Positions 1 through 12,207 of a DNA stretch of 64,000 nt are shown one piece after another; the stretch's first letter is position 1; each line of letters opens with the position of its first letter. The notes beneath the pieces are model-generated. The model was not told the origin of the DNA and did not search any database. It worked only from the letters and a program-made list of their open reading frames with translations. Both the position numbers and the translations under genes were made by a program. Source of the stretch: Perognathus longimembris pacificus (taxonomy: Eukaryota > Chordata > Mammalia > Rodentia > Heteromyidae); contig NC_063167.1 in NCBI RefSeq assembly GCF_023159225.1, positions 72,789,798 to 72,853,797 of the forward strand, written 5' to 3'.

Positions 1-72
1 CTTAGAACTGTGATCCTCAGATCTCAGACCCTGAGCAGTTAGGATTACAGGCATGAGCTACCTAGGCCTGGC
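1..72 (-). mobile_element. 7SL-Geo SINE, partial at window start
   Basis: Only the reverse of the B1-type head is inside the window (TTAGGATTACAGGCATGAGC). Confidence 0.75.
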
Positions 73-234
73 TAAAGATAATGCTTTGTAAAAAGGCTTT
101 CCTTCATATCCTCTTATAAGATGTTGAGATACATAACACCATCTTCTACAATGTAACTTCAAACATGTGAATATAAAATTGAATAGAGCTGCCAAAGTAA
201 TGGATACAGGCTTTCATATGCTGGCTCAGAATGA

Positions 235-435
235 GGGCTGCAAGCTGGGTGACAGTGGCTGATGCCCTCAGGAGGTTGAAATGTGAGATTCCCAGTTTGA
301 AGCCAGCCCAGCCAGGAAAGTCCATGAGACTCTTTTCTCCAATGAACCAGTAAAAACATGGAATTTTAGCTCAAGTGATAGAGGTCCAGACTTGAGTGAA
401 AATCTCCCAGTACTGGCACAAAAATAAGTTAAAAT
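235..435 (+). mobile_element. 7SL-Geo SINE, heavily diverged
   Basis: Recognised by CAGTTTGAAGCCAGCCCAGC and AAAGTCCATGAGACTCTT. Confidence 0.65.
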
Positions 436-465
436 ATTAATAAAAATTAATTAGTTAAAAGCATT

Positions 466-657
466 AAGTGCCAGGTATGTGACCTAGTGGTACAGTCCTT
501 GCCTAGCATACATGAAGCTCCAGGTTCAATTCCTTGGTACTACATGCACAGAAAAAGCCAGAAGTGGAGTTGTGGCTCAAGTGGTAGCCTTGAGCACAAA
601 AAGCTCAAGGATAGTGACCAGGCCTTGACTGCAAGACCCAGAACTGGAAAAAAAATA
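466..657 (+). mobile_element. IDL-Geo SINE (diverged)
   Basis: ID monomer with box B-like GGTTCAATTCC, then Geo and A tail. Confidence 0.85.
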
Positions 658-739
658 TAAAGTTCTAAAGTTGATGAACTCAAAAGCTCCAGGAGATAAA
701 GTCCCTGTCTTTCAGGGGGTATTTGTAATAAGTTCTCAT

Positions 740-950
740 TTTTTCCTTCCTCCTTCCCTCCTTTTTTTCTTTTTCTTTCTTTCCTTCCTTCCTTTCTTTT
801 TTCTTTCCTTTTTTCTTCTTCCTTCTGTTCTTTCCCCTTCTTTCTCATTCTTTCTTTACCTTGATTATTTCCCCTTTTCCTTCCTTCCTTCCTTCCTTCC
901 TTCCTTCCTTCCTTCCTTCCTTTCTTCTTTCCTTCTTTTCCTCCATCCTC
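740..950. repeat. TTCC-type pyrimidine microsatellite
   Basis: Pure TTCC run at about 878-920 inside a longer CT-rich tract. Confidence 0.95.
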
Positions 951-956
951 CCTTCT

Positions 957-1168
957 TTGTGCTCGTACTTGAGCTTGGAATCAAGGCCTTGAGTTCTTGC
1001 TTATATTTTTAGTTCAAGGTTGGTGTTCCACCACTTGATTTTTTTTGTGGCTAATTAGACATAAGAATCTCATGGGGTTTTCTTCCTGGGTTAGTTTTTA
1101 ACTTAGTTCTCAATTTCTTGAGTAGCTAAGGTTACAGGTATGAGCCCAGTGTTTGCCCGATACATTTA
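957..1168 (-). mobile_element. 7SL-Geo SINE
   Basis: Antisense; the TTCC repeat before it sits at its A-tail end. Confidence 0.75.
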
Positions 1169-1287
1169 TATCTAAGCTCTTCCCCCAAGGAGTATTCAGT
1201 GCCATGCACTGTATGTGGGCTGCTTTAACCCCATAATATGGCCCTATATGATGTCCCTACCCAAGCTGGCAATAAGACATGGCCTTG

Positions 1288-1484
1288 GGGCTGGGAATAT
1301 AGCCTAGTGGCAAGAGTGCTTGCCTCGTATACATGAAGCCCTGGGTTCAATTCCTTAGCACCACATGTATAGAAAATGGCCAGAAGTGGCGCTGTGGCTC
1401 AAGTGGTATAATGCTAGCCTTGAGAAGCCAGGGACAGTGCTCAGGCCCTGAGTTCAAGGCCCAGGACTGGCAAAGAAAAAAAAA
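1288..1484 (+). mobile_element. IDL-Geo SINE
   Basis: Complete dimer with perfect 14-base duplication AAGACATGGCCTTG (1274-1287, 1485-1498). Confidence 0.95.
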
Positions 1485-1499
1485 AAGACATGGCCTTGT

Positions 1500-2295
1500 T
1501 TCCCAAAGCCAGGTTTCCAAAGGATACTTCCAGTTGTCACAGCAGAGGATGGGAGCTGAAGCCTGCTGCCATGTGGCACTACAAGAGTTAGGCCTCCATT
1601 TTGGCTCCTTTCACCTAAGGTGAGGATGTCCAGTCATGACTGCTGTGTCCATCCTTTCACTAAGGGGCACATGCAATGTCCTGTTCATTGAGAAACAGAG
1701 TCCTGAGGGCATTAGAATAAAGAAAGTTCAGAAAACAACCTGGAGAGACCAGATCAACTTTAAAGGTGGGGGGGGGGATAAAGAAGGACACCATGGTGAT
1801 AATAGGAGAGTCAGGAGACACAAGGTGTGCTGGGGGCAGGGATGAAGGGACTTAAGTAGGGCCCTGGGAGAAGGTGGGTGGAGGGTACACAAAGTTCCAG
1901 AATAGGCTTTGCAAGTTATGGTTTTGGTCTGAAGTGACTTACACAGGCCTGGTGCTGGGAGCCTGTTTTGCAAACCCACTGAGCCAGTCCTGGTTCAGCC
2001 AGGTTACCTGGGTGGGGTGGGAGGTAGGATTTTCACATTTTGAGATTTCATATTTTTATCACCATCACTGTTGTCCCTGTTTCCACACTCAAACTCTCCT
2101 GTCAGCCCTGCTGCTTGGTGAGACACAGCCATGCAATTACCACTCCTTCTGCAGTAGCTGTGCCCACTCTTGAACTGCTGTCCCAGAGAAGTGCATCCCC
2201 CAGTCACATTTTCTCATTAGGTATCCTCTAGCTTACTCATAGACTCATAGGCCCACAGACAGGCTGGGCTATCTAGTAATATTACCTCAAAGAAA
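1500..2295. other. Intergenic, no gene recognised
   Basis: Repeat-poor sequence with short, unconvincing open frames and a G run at 1767-1775. Confidence 0.6.
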
Positions 2296-2299
2296 GACA

Positions 2300-2568
2300 C
2301 ACACACTGGTGGCTCACATCTGTTATCCTAGCTAGTCAGGGGGGCTGAGATCTGATGACTATGACTTGAAGCAAGCCCAAGAAGAAAAGTTTGCGAGACT
2401 CTTATCTCCATTTAACCAGCAAAATGCTAGAAGTGGAGCTGTGGCTCAAGTGTAGAGAGCCAGTCTTGACCAGGGAGTGCTATGCAAGAACGTGAGGGCT
2501 CAAATTCAAGCCTGAGTACCAGAAGAAAAAAAACTCCAAACAAACCCCAAAGCCTCCACAGCATAAAA

Positions 2569-2612
<44 letters not shown>
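2300..2612 (+). mobile_element. 7SL-Geo SINE ending in a CA repeat
   Basis: B1-like head from CACTGGTGGCTCACATCTG, Geo tail, then CA repeat at 2572-2611. Confidence 0.8.
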
Positions 2613-2613
<1 letters not shown>

Positions 2614-2699
2614 TATCCATCTATATCTATATTATTCCTTCCTTCCTTCCTTTCCTCCCTTTCTTCCTTGTTCTTTCCTTCTTTCTCTCCATATCTATA

Positions 2700-3300
2700 T
2701 GTCACATTTTCTTTATCTAGTCATTCCCTGATAGAAACCTATACAGAGTCCATGTTTTAGACATTGTGAACAGAACTGCAAAACACATGGAAGTACAGGT
2801 GTCTCTTTCATATACTTACCTACTTTCTTTTGGATATATACAGAGTGGTGAAATTGTTGATAGGTATGGGAACCAAGTGAAAGGTGTAGGGGAGCCCCCT
2901 TTTGAGTCCCTGGAAACAGCAGGCTTAGATAAGGTAGTGGGCCTGGAGAATCTGAATAATGGGAGCCAAAAGCAGCTTGAGCTAGAGCTGCTTGACCTTT
3001 GCAAGAGAAAGGAATGAGGAAGAGCAGCATAAAATTCCAGAGATAGAGAAATTTAAGGTAAATTAAGGAGTTAAATAGGTATGCAGTAAATACCAGTCAT
3101 ACGCAGAACCAAGAATTGAACAAAGAGAGCATTTTTCTTGCTTAAATGATTTATTGCTTTCTTTACCAGAGTTTACTGTAATTATAATTGCTACTTGCAA
3201 TCACTAATCACCAATTCTGCTTCTGTTTTTCTACTTGCTTGTTTTGCCTAACTTGCCTGACCACCTGCGGGTGGTACATGTGATTTTCGCCTTTTAAAAC
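2700..3300. other. Intergenic, nothing recognised
   Basis: Unique-looking sequence; open frames up to about 105 codons show no family pattern. Confidence 0.55.
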
Positions 3301-3304
3301 CCAG

Positions 3305-3420
3305 CCCTACAAGAAGCCCGGGGTTTGATTCCTCAGCACTGCATATATAGAAAAAGAAAGGAGTGGTGCTGTGGCTTCAGTGGTAGAGTGCTAACTCTGA
3401 GCACAAGGAAGCCAGAGACA
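3305..3420 (+). mobile_element. IDL-Geo SINE, left part, split by old L1
   Basis: End of the ID-like monomer (GGTTTGATTCCTCAGCAC) and the start of the Geo monomer, cut at GAAGCCAGAGACA. Confidence 0.8.
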
Positions 3421-4556
3421 CTAGAACTTATAGGCACAGGTAGGAACTTCCTGAAAATAGTCCCAGGGGGCACAACGGATAGAGGAGAGACTCAACAAAT
3501 GGGACTACTACAAAATAAAAAGTTTCTGCACAGCTAAAGACATAGCCACTAAACTAGAAAGACAGCCAACCATATGGGAAAGGATCTTCACCAGCACAGC
3601 AACAGACAAAGGCCTAATATCTGTCATCTACAAAGAACTCAAAAAATAACCCCCTCCAAATCCAGTAAACCAATTAGGAAATGGGAAAAGGAGCTAAAGA
3701 GAGACTTCACAGGAGAAGAGATAAAAATGGCAAAGAAGGGCTGGGAATATGGCCTAGTGGCAAGAGAGCTTGCCTCGTATACATGAAGCCCTGGGTTCGA
3801 TTCCCCAGCACCACATATATAGAAAAAACGGCCAGAAGTGGCGCTGTGGCTCAAGTGGCAGAGTGCTAGCCTTGAGCGAAAGGAAGCCAGGGACAGTGCT
3901 CAAGCCTTGAGTTCAAGGCCCAGGACTGGCAAAAAAAAAAAAAATGCCAAAAACATATGAGGAAGTGTTCAACACCCTGGCAGTAAAGGAAATGCAAATA
4001 AAAACAACCCTGAGGTAACCACCTCACCCCAGTTAGAATGGCCTATATCTGAACTCAGGCAACAACAAATACTGGAGAAGATTCGGGGAAGAGGAACCCT
4101 TTTCCACTGTTGGTGGGAGTGCAAATTAGTACAACCACTTTGGAGAACAGTATGGAGGTTCCTCAAAAAGCTCAGCATAGACATACCCTATGACCTGGCC
4201 ATACCACTCCTAGGCATCTACCCTGAACAACAGATCTCAAGATATCATAAAGACATTTGCACATCCATGTTTATCGCTGCACAATTCACAATAGCCAAAA
4301 TATGGAAACAACCCAGATGCCCCTCCACAGATGAATGGATTCAAAAAATGTGGTACCTATACACAATGGAATACTACATGGCAATTAGAAATGATAAAAT
4401 ATTGGTATTCGCAGAGAAATGGTCAGAACTTGAACAAATAATGTTGAGCAAGACAAGCCTAGAACACAGAGAACAAAGGGGCATGGTTTCCTTGATAAAT
4501 GACTGTTAAGGAGGAAGGAGGATATTAGAGACCAGGTCTGCAAAACAACAAACTTC
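3421..4556 (+). mobile_element. Older 5'-truncated L1, left part
   Basis: Matches the last third of ORF2 and the 3' UTR start of L1-A (from its position 9973 on), with stops and shifts. It was inserted into an IDL-Geo SINE: the 13-base duplication GAAGCCAGAGACA is at 3408-3420 and 11749-11761. The SINE at 3738 and L1-A later inserted into it. Confidence 0.88.
3738..3940 (+). mobile_element. IDL-Geo SINE inside old L1
   Basis: Complete dimer with box B GGTTCGATTCC, flanked by an imperfect duplication (AAAAATGGCAAAGAA / AAAAATGCCAAAAAC) of the old L1 ORF2 3' region. Confidence 0.9.
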
Positions 4557-4567
4557 AAGGAGGGAGA

Positions 4568-4576
4568 AAGATGGCG
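4568..4576 (+). promoter_or_regulatory. YY1-like site at L1-A 5' end
   Basis: AAGATGGCG about 10 bases from the element start. Human L1 has a YY1 site (AAGATGGCC) at the equivalent place that sets start accuracy; the role here is inferred. Confidence 0.55.
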
Positions 4577-5799
4577 CCGACAGAGTAGGGAGGCACCCCG
4601 AATCGCCCCAACTGAATAGCGAGCTGGGAACTCCAACACCCAACACCCCATCAAGAACCCAGCAAAAGCAGCAGCCAGAAGCAGTGGAGAAACGCAGGAA
4701 AACAAAAAGGAGCAAAAAAGAAGAACCGAAAACCTACACGGAGCCGGAGAATCTCCGGGGCACCCTCCCCCCACCAGCCAACCCTGGCCCAAACAGGGCC
4801 AGGCTGGGAAAGGGGAACCCGGCGATCAGCAGACAGGCTGCCGGGAGCACAGAATTCAGATAGCGGGAGACCCCACGGTCACTAGGGAGGGTGCGGGCCA
4901 AGACACACACCGGCAGCAACGAGAAGTTCGGGTCCACAACCGGGTTCGGACAGGGGAACCCAGCGCGGCAGAAGGAGGGAACCGGGGAAGCCACCACGAC
5001 CCTTCGCCACCCCTTGAAGGACCATCGGCTGCACGGGACACACACACAATCCAGGATCAGTGAGTCCCCCATTACACCCTCACCCAACGGGAGACCAGCT
5101 ATCAGAGACCCAAGCCCTACAAAGAAGCTAGATCTCCCTCCCTCCCTCCCCCTCCCCACCCCAAGGGAACAAAGAATCCCCAAATCAGGTGGGAAGCTCC
5201 CATCAGGCGCTGGGAAGTCAGTTTAGCAGGGGAAGGACGGAGCAGCCCCAAGGCCCCACAGGTTCCTGAACTGGCAGAACCGGCCCTGCCCCATTCCCAA
5301 CAGGGGCCAGGAGACAGCCAGCAGTGCAAGCCCCACCCGAGGCGCCTGAACCTCGGGGACTCTTACAACTAAAATCACAGGCAATGGTGGGCAATACCAG
5401 CACAGCAGGGACACCTGGGCCTGATCACGACCCCCCTCGCAGCGGAGGCGAGGTCTGAGGGTGCTAACCCACGCCCGGATAGTCGATCCCACTGGGCCCC
5501 ACACATACCGCCCCCCCCCAACAGACTCACGGGAGGCGCAAACACAACCCAACAACCTGGGGCTCGCTCTGGGAGGTGTACCCCGCTAAAGTGGACGGGG
5601 CCACAGCGCCAGAGCCTGTTGTAGCGGGAGCACAGCGCACAGGAGGGCAGGCCCCCCGGTGACAGCGCCCACTCTGGTAGGGGTACCCTGCACTGGCGGG
5701 CGGGGCCACAGCAGCAGCACCTGCTGCCATAGACACGCCTACACAGGAGGGAGGGCAGAGCTACAAACCAAACCTGAGAAGCTATCCACAGATCTCCAG

Positions 5800-6957
5800 A
5801 TGCGCAAATCACAAAGAAACATAACACAGTTCATCAAAGGACATGCCAACTCGCCAGCTCCAAAAAGCAGCACGACTGAAGAGGAGATGGAGATTAAAAA
5901 AGCAAATGAGGCCATGTTAACAGGAATGATGGAAAGCGTCAGAAATGAAATCAGAAAACAATTCTAGGAGTTTAGAGCAGAAATCTTGAAGGACACCCAG
6001 GAAGCCAAGAAAGAAATAGAAGCAAAAATGGATACAATGCAAGCCTTCTTTAAAGAAATGGAAGCAAAAATAGATATAATGCAAGCCTTCTTTAAAGAAA
6101 ATCTTCACATCCTGAGATTTGAAATGCATGAAAAAATAGATTTAAAATACAACTCTTTAAAGGAAGAAATTTCCACAATCAGAGCTGATCTGACAACCAT
6201 AAATAGCTCTCTGACATCCATAAACTCCGCAATTGAAACCATAACACAAAGAGTGGACCATATGGAATCCAGAATCTCTCACCTGGACGATGAAGCAGCC
6301 GACAACAACCAGAAAATGACCACACTCCAAGAAATGGTGAAGCTTCAGGGCAGACTAATCCAGGAATTAATGGACAAAGACAAGAGATATAATCTGCGCA
6401 TAATTGGAATAGAAGAAGGAGCCGAATACCAGAACAGAGGGCTTAAACATGTTCTCAATAAAGTTATTGCAGAAAACTTCCCCAATCTCACAGGGGACCC
6501 CATCCAGGTAACCGAAGCCTATAGGACACCTGGCAGGCCAGACCCCAGAAAAGCCACCCCAAGGCACATAATATTCAAGACTACAGACCTCAAGATTAAA
6601 GAGCAAATTCTGAATTCAGCCAAAGCAAAGAAAGAAACTTTCTACAATGGGAAGAGGATTCGAATAAATCCACACAAACTTACCAAGCTCCAAGTGAGTG
6701 GAAGAACACCATCCAAGTACTTCAGACTAACAATTTGCAACCTCGGATCAAATATCCAGGGAAATTGGAGTTCACATTCGAAGGGAAAACCAAATCTTTC
6801 CACACCAAAGAGGAGCTAAAGGAGTATGTGAATAAAAATCCAGCCCTACAGAGAATTCTAAGAGGGGAGCCCCACCCAACAGAAATCGTAAAAGACACAC
6901 AGACAGAATCAGAAAGAAACTACAATACCCAAAGTCCAACAGAAAAACAGCTCACTA
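5800..6957 (+). pseudogene. L1-A ORF1 (RNA-binding protein), broken
   Basis: Compared with the intact ORF1 at 61715, a premature TAG (5965-5967, codon 56) sits before the coiled coil. A 10-base deletion near 6666 shifts the frame in the RNA-binding C-terminal part. The normal stop is read out of frame, so the 3' part (6735-7130) runs into ORF2. A tandem 42-base repeat is visible in the coiled coil (about 6019-6102). Confidence 0.88.
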
Positions 6958-7001
6958 AAGACAAGAAAAAAAAAAAGAGGAAAAAACAGCCCAACAAGAA
7001 A

Positions 7002-10000
7002 ATGGAAGGAGAAAAAACACCCTTATCCTTGATCTCTTTAAAGATAAATGGTTTAAACTCCCCGATAAAGAGGAGCAGACTGGAAGAATGGATTTGCAAA
7101 CAAAAAGTTGACATCTGCTGTCTACAATAGACCCACCTTACAGCAAGGGACAAAAACAGGCTTCGAATGAAAGGATGGAGCAAGATCTACCAAGCAAATG
7201 CACCCACCAAAACGGCAGGTGTAGCCATTCTGATCTCAGACAAGCTGGACTTCTCATTAAAATCAACTCAAAAAGACAAAGAAGGACACTACATATTAAT
7301 ACAAGGAAAAATCCAGAATCAAGACATCACGGTGATAAATATATACTCACCGAACAAAAGAGGCCCTACATATGTCAAGCAAATTCTCACAGAATTACAG
7401 AACAAGATAGACGCAAACACAATCATAGTGGGAGACTTTAATACCCCACTCTCTCCAAGAGACAGATCCAACACCCAGAGGATTAGCAAGGGAGCTGAGG
7501 ACCTAAGTAACACCATTTCCCAAATGGATCTGACAGACCTATATAGAACCTTCCACCCTACAGAGACCCAATACACCTTCTTTTCAGCAGCCCATGGATC
7601 ATATTCCAAAATAGACCACGTCATAGCCCACACAAAGAACCTCAGCAAATGCAAAAGTATTGACGTCATCCCACGTATTATATCTGATCACAGTGGATTA
7701 AAGGTAACCCTCAACAACAAAGGATACCACAGAGCCTATACACACTCTTGGAGGCTAAACCGCACACTGCTATCCAACACTTGGGCCACAGACCAAATTA
7801 AAGATGAAATCAACGGATTCATAAGCCACAATGACAATGAAAACACATCACAAAGAAACCTATGGGACACAGCTAAGGCAGTACTGAGGGTCAAGATCAT
7901 CGCCCTCAGCACTCACATTAAAAGAATGGAAGCAGAGCAGGTGAATAACCTCACGATGAAACTAAAACAACTGGAGAAACAAGAAATGACAGAATCTAAA
8001 ACGACTAGGAGGGAGAGATCACAAAGATTAAAGAAGAGATAAATCTGATTGAAAATAGAAAGACCATTCAACAAATAAATGAGACTAAAACCTGGTTCTT
8101 TGAGAAAATAAACAAAATTGACAGACCCCTTGCAAGACTTACAAAAAAAAGAAGAGACTCATATACGTAAAATCAAGGACTCCACCGGAAAAATTACAAG
8201 TACACACGATATTCAAACAATCATAAGGAGCTATTTCCAAAACCTCTACTCAGCAAAAAACAATAATTTTACAGAAATGGATCAATTCTTAGAGAAGTTT
8301 TCTTGGAGTATCCTTCTTAGAGAAGTACAAACTGCCCAAACTGAACCAAGAAGAAATAAATCAACTAAATAAACCAATAACTTACAGTGAGATACAGGGG
8401 GTAATCAAGAGCCTCCCAACAAAGAAAAGCCCAGGCCCAGATGGATTCACCAACGAATTCTACAAAACCTTTAGTGAGGAGCTAATACCAATACTCCTCA
8501 AACTCTTCTGTGAAATAGAAACAGAGGGAGAAATCCCAAACTCATTCTACGAAGCTAATATCATACTCATTCCCAAACCAGGCAAAGACCCAACAAAAAA
8601 AGAGAACTAGAGACCAATATCACTAGTGAACACAGACGCAAAGCTCCTCAATAAAATATTAGCTAACAGGATCCAGAAACTGATCAAGAAAATCATACAT
8701 CATGACCGAGTAGGCTTCATCCCACAGTCACAAGGATGGTTCAACATCCGTAAATCAATCAACGTAATTCACCACAAAAACAGATCTAAAATTAAGAATT
8801 ATATTGTTATCTCAGTTGATGCCCAAAAAGCCTTTGACAAAATACAACATCCATACCTATTAAAAGCTTTGGAGAGAACAGGAATAGATGGAACATTCCT
8901 CAAAACAATAAAAGCCATATACAACAGACCAACTGCTAATGTCATATTAAATGGAGAGAAACTTAAATCATTCCCCCTAAACACAGGAACAAGACAAGGA
9001 TGCCCACTCTCCCCACTTCTTTTCAACATAGTGCTGGAATCCCTAGCCATAGCAATAAGGCAAGAGGAGGACATCAAAGGGATCCACATCAGCAAGGAAG
9101 AAATCAAGTTATCCCTATTCGCAGACGGCATGATCTTATATCTGAAGGACCCAAAAAACTCAGTCCCCAAACTCCTACACCTAATAAACCAATTTGGCAA
9201 AGTAGCAGAATACAAAATCAATCCACAAAAGTCAGCAGCTTTTCTGTACACCAGCAATATACAAACAGAAAAAGAAATTATGGAAACAATTCCATTTACA
9301 GTAGCCAAAAAAAGAATAAAGTACCTAGGAATCAACTTAACCAAGGACGTGACGGACCTATTCAATGAAAACTACAAAAATCTAATAAGGGAAATCAAAG
9401 AAGACACAAGGAGATGGAAAGACCTCCCATGCTCATGGGTAGGCAGAATCAATATAATGAAAATGGCCATACTGCCCAAATTGTTTTACAAATTCAATGC
9501 AATACCTATCAAAATCCCAGCCACATTCTTCACTGAAATAGAGAAACAAACCCATAAATTCATATGGAACAGCAAAAGACCTAGAATAGCCAAAGCAATT
9601 CTAGGCAAAAAAAGCAGTGCAGGAGGTATCACAATACCAGACTTCAAGATCTACTACAAGGCCATCATAACAAAAACAGCATGGTATTGGTATAAAAACA
9701 GATCGGAAGACAAATGGATTAGAATTGAAGACCCAGAAATAAAACCGCACTCTTACAGCCAACTGATATTCGACAAAGGAGCTAAAGACATACAATGGAA
9801 TAAACATAGCCTCTTCAACTACTGGTGCTGGGAGAACTGGGCAGCCATATGCAGAAAACTCAAAGTAGACCCAAGCCTATCACCATGCACCAAGATCAAC
9901 TCAAAATGGATCAAGGACCTCAATATCAGACCTGAATCCTTGAAATTACTTAAGGACAGAGTAGGAAAGACGCTAGAACTTATAGGCACAAGAAGGAACT

Positions 10001-10848
10001 TCCTGAATAGAGTCCCAGGGGCACAACAAATAGGGGAAAGTCTCAACAAATGGGACTACTACAAACTAAAAAGTTTCTGCACAGCTAAGGACATAGCCAC
10101 CAAAATAGAAAGACAGCCAACGATATGGGAAAGGATCTTTACCAGCACAGCAACAGACAAAGGCCTGATATCTGTCATCTACAGAGAACTCAAAAAACAA
10201 AGCCCCTCCAAGCCCAATAAACCTATTAGGAAATGGGCAAAGGAGCTAAAGAGAGACTTCACAAGAGAAGATATAAAAATGGCAAAGAAACACATGAGGA
10301 AATGCTCAACATCCCTGCTAGTAAAGGAAATGCAAATAAAAACAACCCTGAGATACCACCTCACCCCAGTTAGAATGGCCTATACTCTGAACTCAGGCAA
10401 CAACAAATGCTGGAGGGGGTGGGGGGAATGAGGAACCCTTCTCCATTATTGGTGGGAGTGCAAATTAGTACAACCACTTTGGAGAACAGTATGGACGTTT
10501 CTCAAAAAGCTCAACATAGACCTACCCTATGACCCAGCCATACCACTCCTAGGCATCTACCCTAAACCGCAAAATTCAAGATATCAAAAAGACATTTGTA
10601 CTTCCATGTTTATCGCGGCACAATTCACAATAGCCAAAATATGAAAACAAACCAGATGCCCCTCCACAGACGAATGGATCCAAAAAATATGGTACTTATA
10701 CACAATGGAATACTACATAGCGATTAGGAATGGTGAAATATTGTTATTCGCAGGGAAATGGTCAGAACTCGAACAAATAATGTTGAGGGAGACAAGCCTA
10801 GAACACAGAAAACAAAGGGGCATGATCTCCCTAATATATGACTGTTAA
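7002..10848 (+). pseudogene. L1-A ORF2 (endonuclease/reverse transcriptase), broken
   Basis: The N-terminal AP-like endonuclease has Lys in place of catalytic Asn14 (codon at 7041) and TAG in place of Glu43 (7128-7130). A one-base deletion near 8013 leads to a stop at 8040. The reverse transcriptase part (8626-10431) keeps motif A ([12 protein letters not shown]) and [15 protein letters not shown]. Its FADD motif reads FADG (GGC at 9127-9129), losing a metal-binding Asp. A G-run near 10418 shifts the C-terminus. Confidence 0.9.
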
Positions 10849-11324
10849 CAAAGGGAGACGGAGAGACAGTAGAGACCAAGTCTGTGAAACCAAAAACTGC
10901 TTGTCAAATAGTATTCCCCACAGGATTGGGGCAGCGACCCAACAGTATGTAACTAAAACCAAACAATTACTCAACATATAAAGGTCAAAAATTGACCTCT
11001 CAGTGGAATACAATAGCTCAAAAGCTGGATATGTACGTTCATATAAGACTACTGTCGACATATTGTCTAATATCGACATTACATTTAAAGCCCTAGGCGA
11101 ACTTTCTTGGGTGTGGCCACGGGGCTACTGTATATGTTCTTGATACATTGTATATTGTATATATATATATCTACCGGACCTAGAGAAGAGATAGAAAAAC
11201 AGGACGTAAGATATCACAAGAAATATACACACTGCCCTACTATGTAACTGTACCCTTTTTGCACAACACCTTGTCAAAAAATTTGTTTTCCATTAATAAA
11301 CAAATAAATTAAAAAAAAAACTTC

Positions 11325-11748
11325 TTTTCAAATGGTATTTCCACATGTTTGGGTCAGCGACTTTACATTATGTATCTAAAACCAAACAACTACTAAATAT
11401 AAAATGGTCTAGAATAAACCTATCAGTGGATCACGATAGCTCAACAGCTATGTACACATGATCATATAAGACAAGGATAAGCAAAAACAACTCCAAGAGA
11501 AGGACATAGGAGGATTCTACTGTTGATGTTATCTTTAAAGTTCTAGGTGAATTTCCTGTGGCGTACCCTACGTGGTTACTGTATATGATTTTGGTACACT
11601 GGATATTGTATATATGCTTACCTGATCTAGGGAAGGGAAAGAAAAATGAGGGTGTAAGATATCACAAGAAATGTATTCACTGCCTTATTATCTAACTGTA
11701 ACCCCTTTGCACAACACCTTGTCAATAAAATTCAATTAAAAAAAAAAA
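11325..11748 (+). mobile_element. Older L1, right part (3' UTR and A tail)
   Basis: Continues the 3' UTR interrupted at 4556 and parallels L1-A 10907-11310 base for base with divergence. It has AATAAA at 11724-11729 and an A tail, then the right target-site copy. Confidence 0.85.
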
Positions 11749-11829
11749 GAAGCCAGAGACAGTGCTCAGGCCCTGAGTCCAAGCCCCAGGACTGGCAAAA
11801 CAAACAAACAGACAAAAACAAAACCAAAA
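11749..11829 (+). mobile_element. IDL-Geo SINE, right part
   Basis: Resumes at GAAGCCAGAGACAGTGCTC, through CCCAGGACTGGC and an A-rich CAAA-repeat tail. Completes the SINE broken at 3420. Confidence 0.82.
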
Positions 11830-12079
11830 ACAGCTCTACTGAAGCCCAGGGCTGTTCTTCATCATCCCGATAGTGGGAAACAGATGCTATGCAGCTAAAA
11901 TAAAGACTTCTAGCCAGATTGACTGAGTGTTGGTGACTTTATTGTTGAGAGTTTGAGTCCCACCTGGGTGGCCAGGATACTACAATAGGTTTATTTCTAG
12001 TTTTGGAAAGAACTTCCATATTGTTTCTATAATGACTGTACTAATTTCCCTATTGCCACGCATTCAAAGACACGTGTGT

Positions 12080-12207
12080 TTGTGTGCACCCACATGTGAG
12101 CACCAGTACTGAGCTTTGAACTCAGGGCCCCTCACACTCACTTGGCTTTTTCTGCTTGAGTCACATTTCCACATCTTGTTTTTTGGTAGGTAATTGGGGA
12201 TAAGAAT
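12080..12207 (-). mobile_element. 7SL-Geo SINE, left half, split by LTR
   Basis: Antisense Geo part up to GGGGATAAGAAT; the other half is at 12656. Confidence 0.78.

Larger units (their letters stand above)
4557..11317 (+). mobile_element. Full-length L1 retrotransposon, inactivated (L1-A)
   Basis: A 6.8-kb LINE-1 with its own 5' end (AAGATGGCG near the start), 5' UTR to about 5799, broken ORF1, broken ORF2, 3' UTR with AATAAA (11295-11300) and an A tail. It lies inside the 3' UTR of an older L1, flanked by a short duplication AAACTTC (4550-4556 and 11318-11324). It closely resembles the copy at 60532. Confidence 0.93.

Noticed and set aside
540..848. Lys/Glu-rich and Phe/Ser-rich frames near 0.5-1 kb
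   Set aside because: Both are products of the TTCC repeat.
2572..2611. CRISPR-like or other regular array
   Set aside because: Simple CA repeat; no spacer-repeat structure anywhere in the window, as expected for a mammalian genome.
4891..5226. Sense 111-codon frame in L1-A 5' UTR
   Set aside because: L1-B does not keep the same frame, so it is probably chance in GC-rich UTR.
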